A DNA stretch of 32,924 nucleotides, taken from the NCBI GenBank assembly GCA_034408745.1, contig JAWXCM010000319.1, forward strand, positions 1 through 32,924. Reading direction: 5' to 3'. Shown here piece by piece: positions 31,941 to 32,924 of the stretch. The position numbers were made by a program, and so were the translations under genes. The notes beneath the pieces are model-generated. The model did not search any database and was not told where the DNA came from. It worked only from the letters and a program-made list of their open reading frames with translations. Origin of the DNA: JAWXCM01 sp034408745 (lineage in GTDB: Bacteria; Acidobacteriota; Terriglobia; Bryobacterales; Bryobacteraceae). Numbering within the stretch: position 1 is the stretch's first letter; every line of letters starts with the position of its first letter.

Positions 31941-32924
31941 ATGCCCCTTCGTACTGGTGTGCTCATTTTCGCTCTGGCTGGCGCCGTCTTCGGGCAGACG
32001 GATGCCTTTGAAACCCGCATTCGGCCGGTGCTTGCGGCTCGCTGTTACCCCTGTCACAGCGCCGCTTCCCCGTCGCCGCAGGGTGGCCTCTCCCTCGACA
32101 GCACTGCCGGAATACGCAAGGGCGGCAACTCCGGGCCGGTGCTGGTGGCCGGAGCACCGGATGCCAGCCTGCTGATTCGAGCGCTGCGCCACACCGACTC
32201 GAAACTGAAAATGCCTCCGGGCAAGCCGCTGGACTCGGCAGTTGTCGCCGATTTCGAGGCGTGGGTCAAAGCGGGTGCCGCTCTGCCAGCAGACCGTGGC
32301 GCCGCCCCGCCGGTGGTTTCGAAAGCACAGTTGTGGTCCCTGCGAAAGCCGGAGCGAGCCGCAAGCGCCACGGGCATCGACCAGTTTGTACTCTCCAGGC
32401 TTCGCGAAAAAGGGCTCGCGATGGCCCCGGAGGCCGACCGTGGGACGTTAATCCGACGCGCTACCTTCGACCTTACCGGCCTGCCGCCCTCCGCGGATGA
32501 GGTGGCGGCGTTCGTGGCAGACTCCCGGCCCGATGCTTACGGGCGCCTGGTCGACCGATTGCTTGCCTCGCCGAGCTACGGAGAACGGTGGGGGCGGCAC
32601 TGGCTCGACGTCGCCCGGTACGCCGATTCGGTGAACGACTCCGTGAATGCGGGCCAGCGCTTCCCGTGGTCGTATACGTATCGCGACTGGGTGATTCAGT
32701 CCCTGAATGAAGACCTTCCTTACAACCAGTTTCTGCTGTACCAACTGGCGGCCGACCGCGCTCCTGGAACCGACACGAAGCACCTCGCCGCGCTCGGGTT
32801 TCTCAGCCTTGGGCGGGACTTTCCGAACAGCTACCCCGAGACCGTGGACGACCGTATCGACGCCGTAGCGCGCGGCATGATGGGGCTGACCGTGGCCTGC
32901 GCGCGTTGTCACGACCACAAATAC
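31941..32924 (+). CDS. Cytochrome-C-like/DUF1549 (PSCyt1-PSCyt2) protein, cut by window end
   Basis: The 328 visible residues start with a signal peptide (MPLRTGVLIFALAGAVFGQ). A haem-binding CYPCH at 35-39 opens a planctomycete-type cytochrome C domain (PSCyt1) up to about 115, with MPPGKPLDSAVVADFEAWV. Then the DUF1549 (PSCyt2) domain starts near 145 (IDQFVLSRLREKGL, RATFDLTGLPPS, ASPSYGERWGRHWLDVARYADS). A second haem-like CARCH is at 320-324, at the edge. The C-terminal DUF1553 (PSD1) part is outside. Such proteins are linked to sugar or polysaccharide use in Planctomycetes and Acidobacteriota, but their activity is uncertain. GGAGAGG precedes the ATG at 31941. Confidence 0.93.
   Translation, partial: MPLRTGVLIFALAGAVFGQTDAFETRIRPVLAARCYPCHSAASPSPQGGLSLDSTAGIRKGGNSGPVLVAGAPDASLLIRALRHTDSKLKMPPGKPLDSAVVADFEAWVKAGAALPADRGAAPPVVSKAQLWSLRKPERAASATGIDQFVLSRLREKGLAMAPEADRGTLIRRATFDLTGLPPSADEVAAFVADSRPDAYGRLVDRLLASPSYGERWGRHWLDVARYADSVNDSVNAGQRFPWSYTYRDWVIQSLNEDLPYNQFLLYQLAADRAPGTDTKHLAALGFLSLGRDFPNSYPETVDDRIDAVARGMMGLTVACARCHDHKY

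Noticed and set aside
1..32924. CRISPR array or long tandem repeats
   Set aside because: No regularly spaced repeats were seen on reading the window.

Overview
The window looks like the chromosome of a GC-rich Acidobacteriota member, probably of the Bryobacterales/Solibacter type. This is an inference from several family marks together: a kinase-TPR protein, a BlaI/BlaR1 pair with a GWxTD domain, a TIGR03437-like extracellular domain, a PEP-CTERM tail, and a cytochrome/DUF1549 protein. No rRNA gene is present to confirm it.

Layout. Positions 1-2723 (minus) hold a tight operon of a DUF4352-like lipoprotein, an exported protein of unknown function and comM (cut by the window edge). A secreted methyltransferase-like protein diverges from it (2736-3431). 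A three-gene membrane-stress-like cassette follows (DUF883-like, holin-3_6-like, DUF3618-like; 3442-4857, minus). A plus-strand run at 4932-9116 encodes an ABC exporter pair, homoserine dehydrogenase and a fumarylacetoacetate-hydrolase-family enzyme. RNase J and a GlcD-like flavoprotein are co-transcribed on minus (9113-12138), divergent from a large Ser/Thr kinase with TPRs (12253-14808). An antiporter and a small membrane protein (17584-19452) face gpmA and eno (19449-21495, minus). mfd and a fasciclin protein lie on minus (24021-28051), then polX, a NUDIX hydrolase and tRNA-Gly(UCC) on plus (28173-30603). The right end has a VapBC-like toxin-antitoxin locus with a broken toxin, an unknown ORF, and the start of a cytochrome/DUF1549 protein.

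The most notable thing is gene decay. Two stretches are full of broken genes that conventional ORF calling would miss or misname. Island A (14847-17146) has an ISKra4-type transposon remnant that keeps its A8 slippery frameshift site, a BlaR1-GWxTD sensor with several frameshifts, and a BlaI repressor with a deletion and a frameshift. Two clean BlaI-type operator dyads remain upstream. Island B (21649-24043) has a trxC remnant that lost its CGPC active site, a methyltransferase split at a G7 run, a Tat-exported intradiol dioxygenase with several breaks, and a TIGR03437-like domain running into a PEP-CTERM tail. The PIN toxin at 30891-31228 is broken by a 5-bp tandem duplication. The lesions are of several kinds (large deletions, indels, a tandem duplication, active-site substitutions), so sequencing error alone is unlikely to explain them.

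I did not find a convincing new multi-gene defence or biosynthetic system. The best leads are the exported SAM-methyltransferase fold, the small membrane protein coupled to the antiporter, the orphan BlaI operator pair facing a small secreted protein, and the VapBC promoter whose palindrome sits in the promoter spacer. All functions are assigned from motifs read by eye; no database search was possible.
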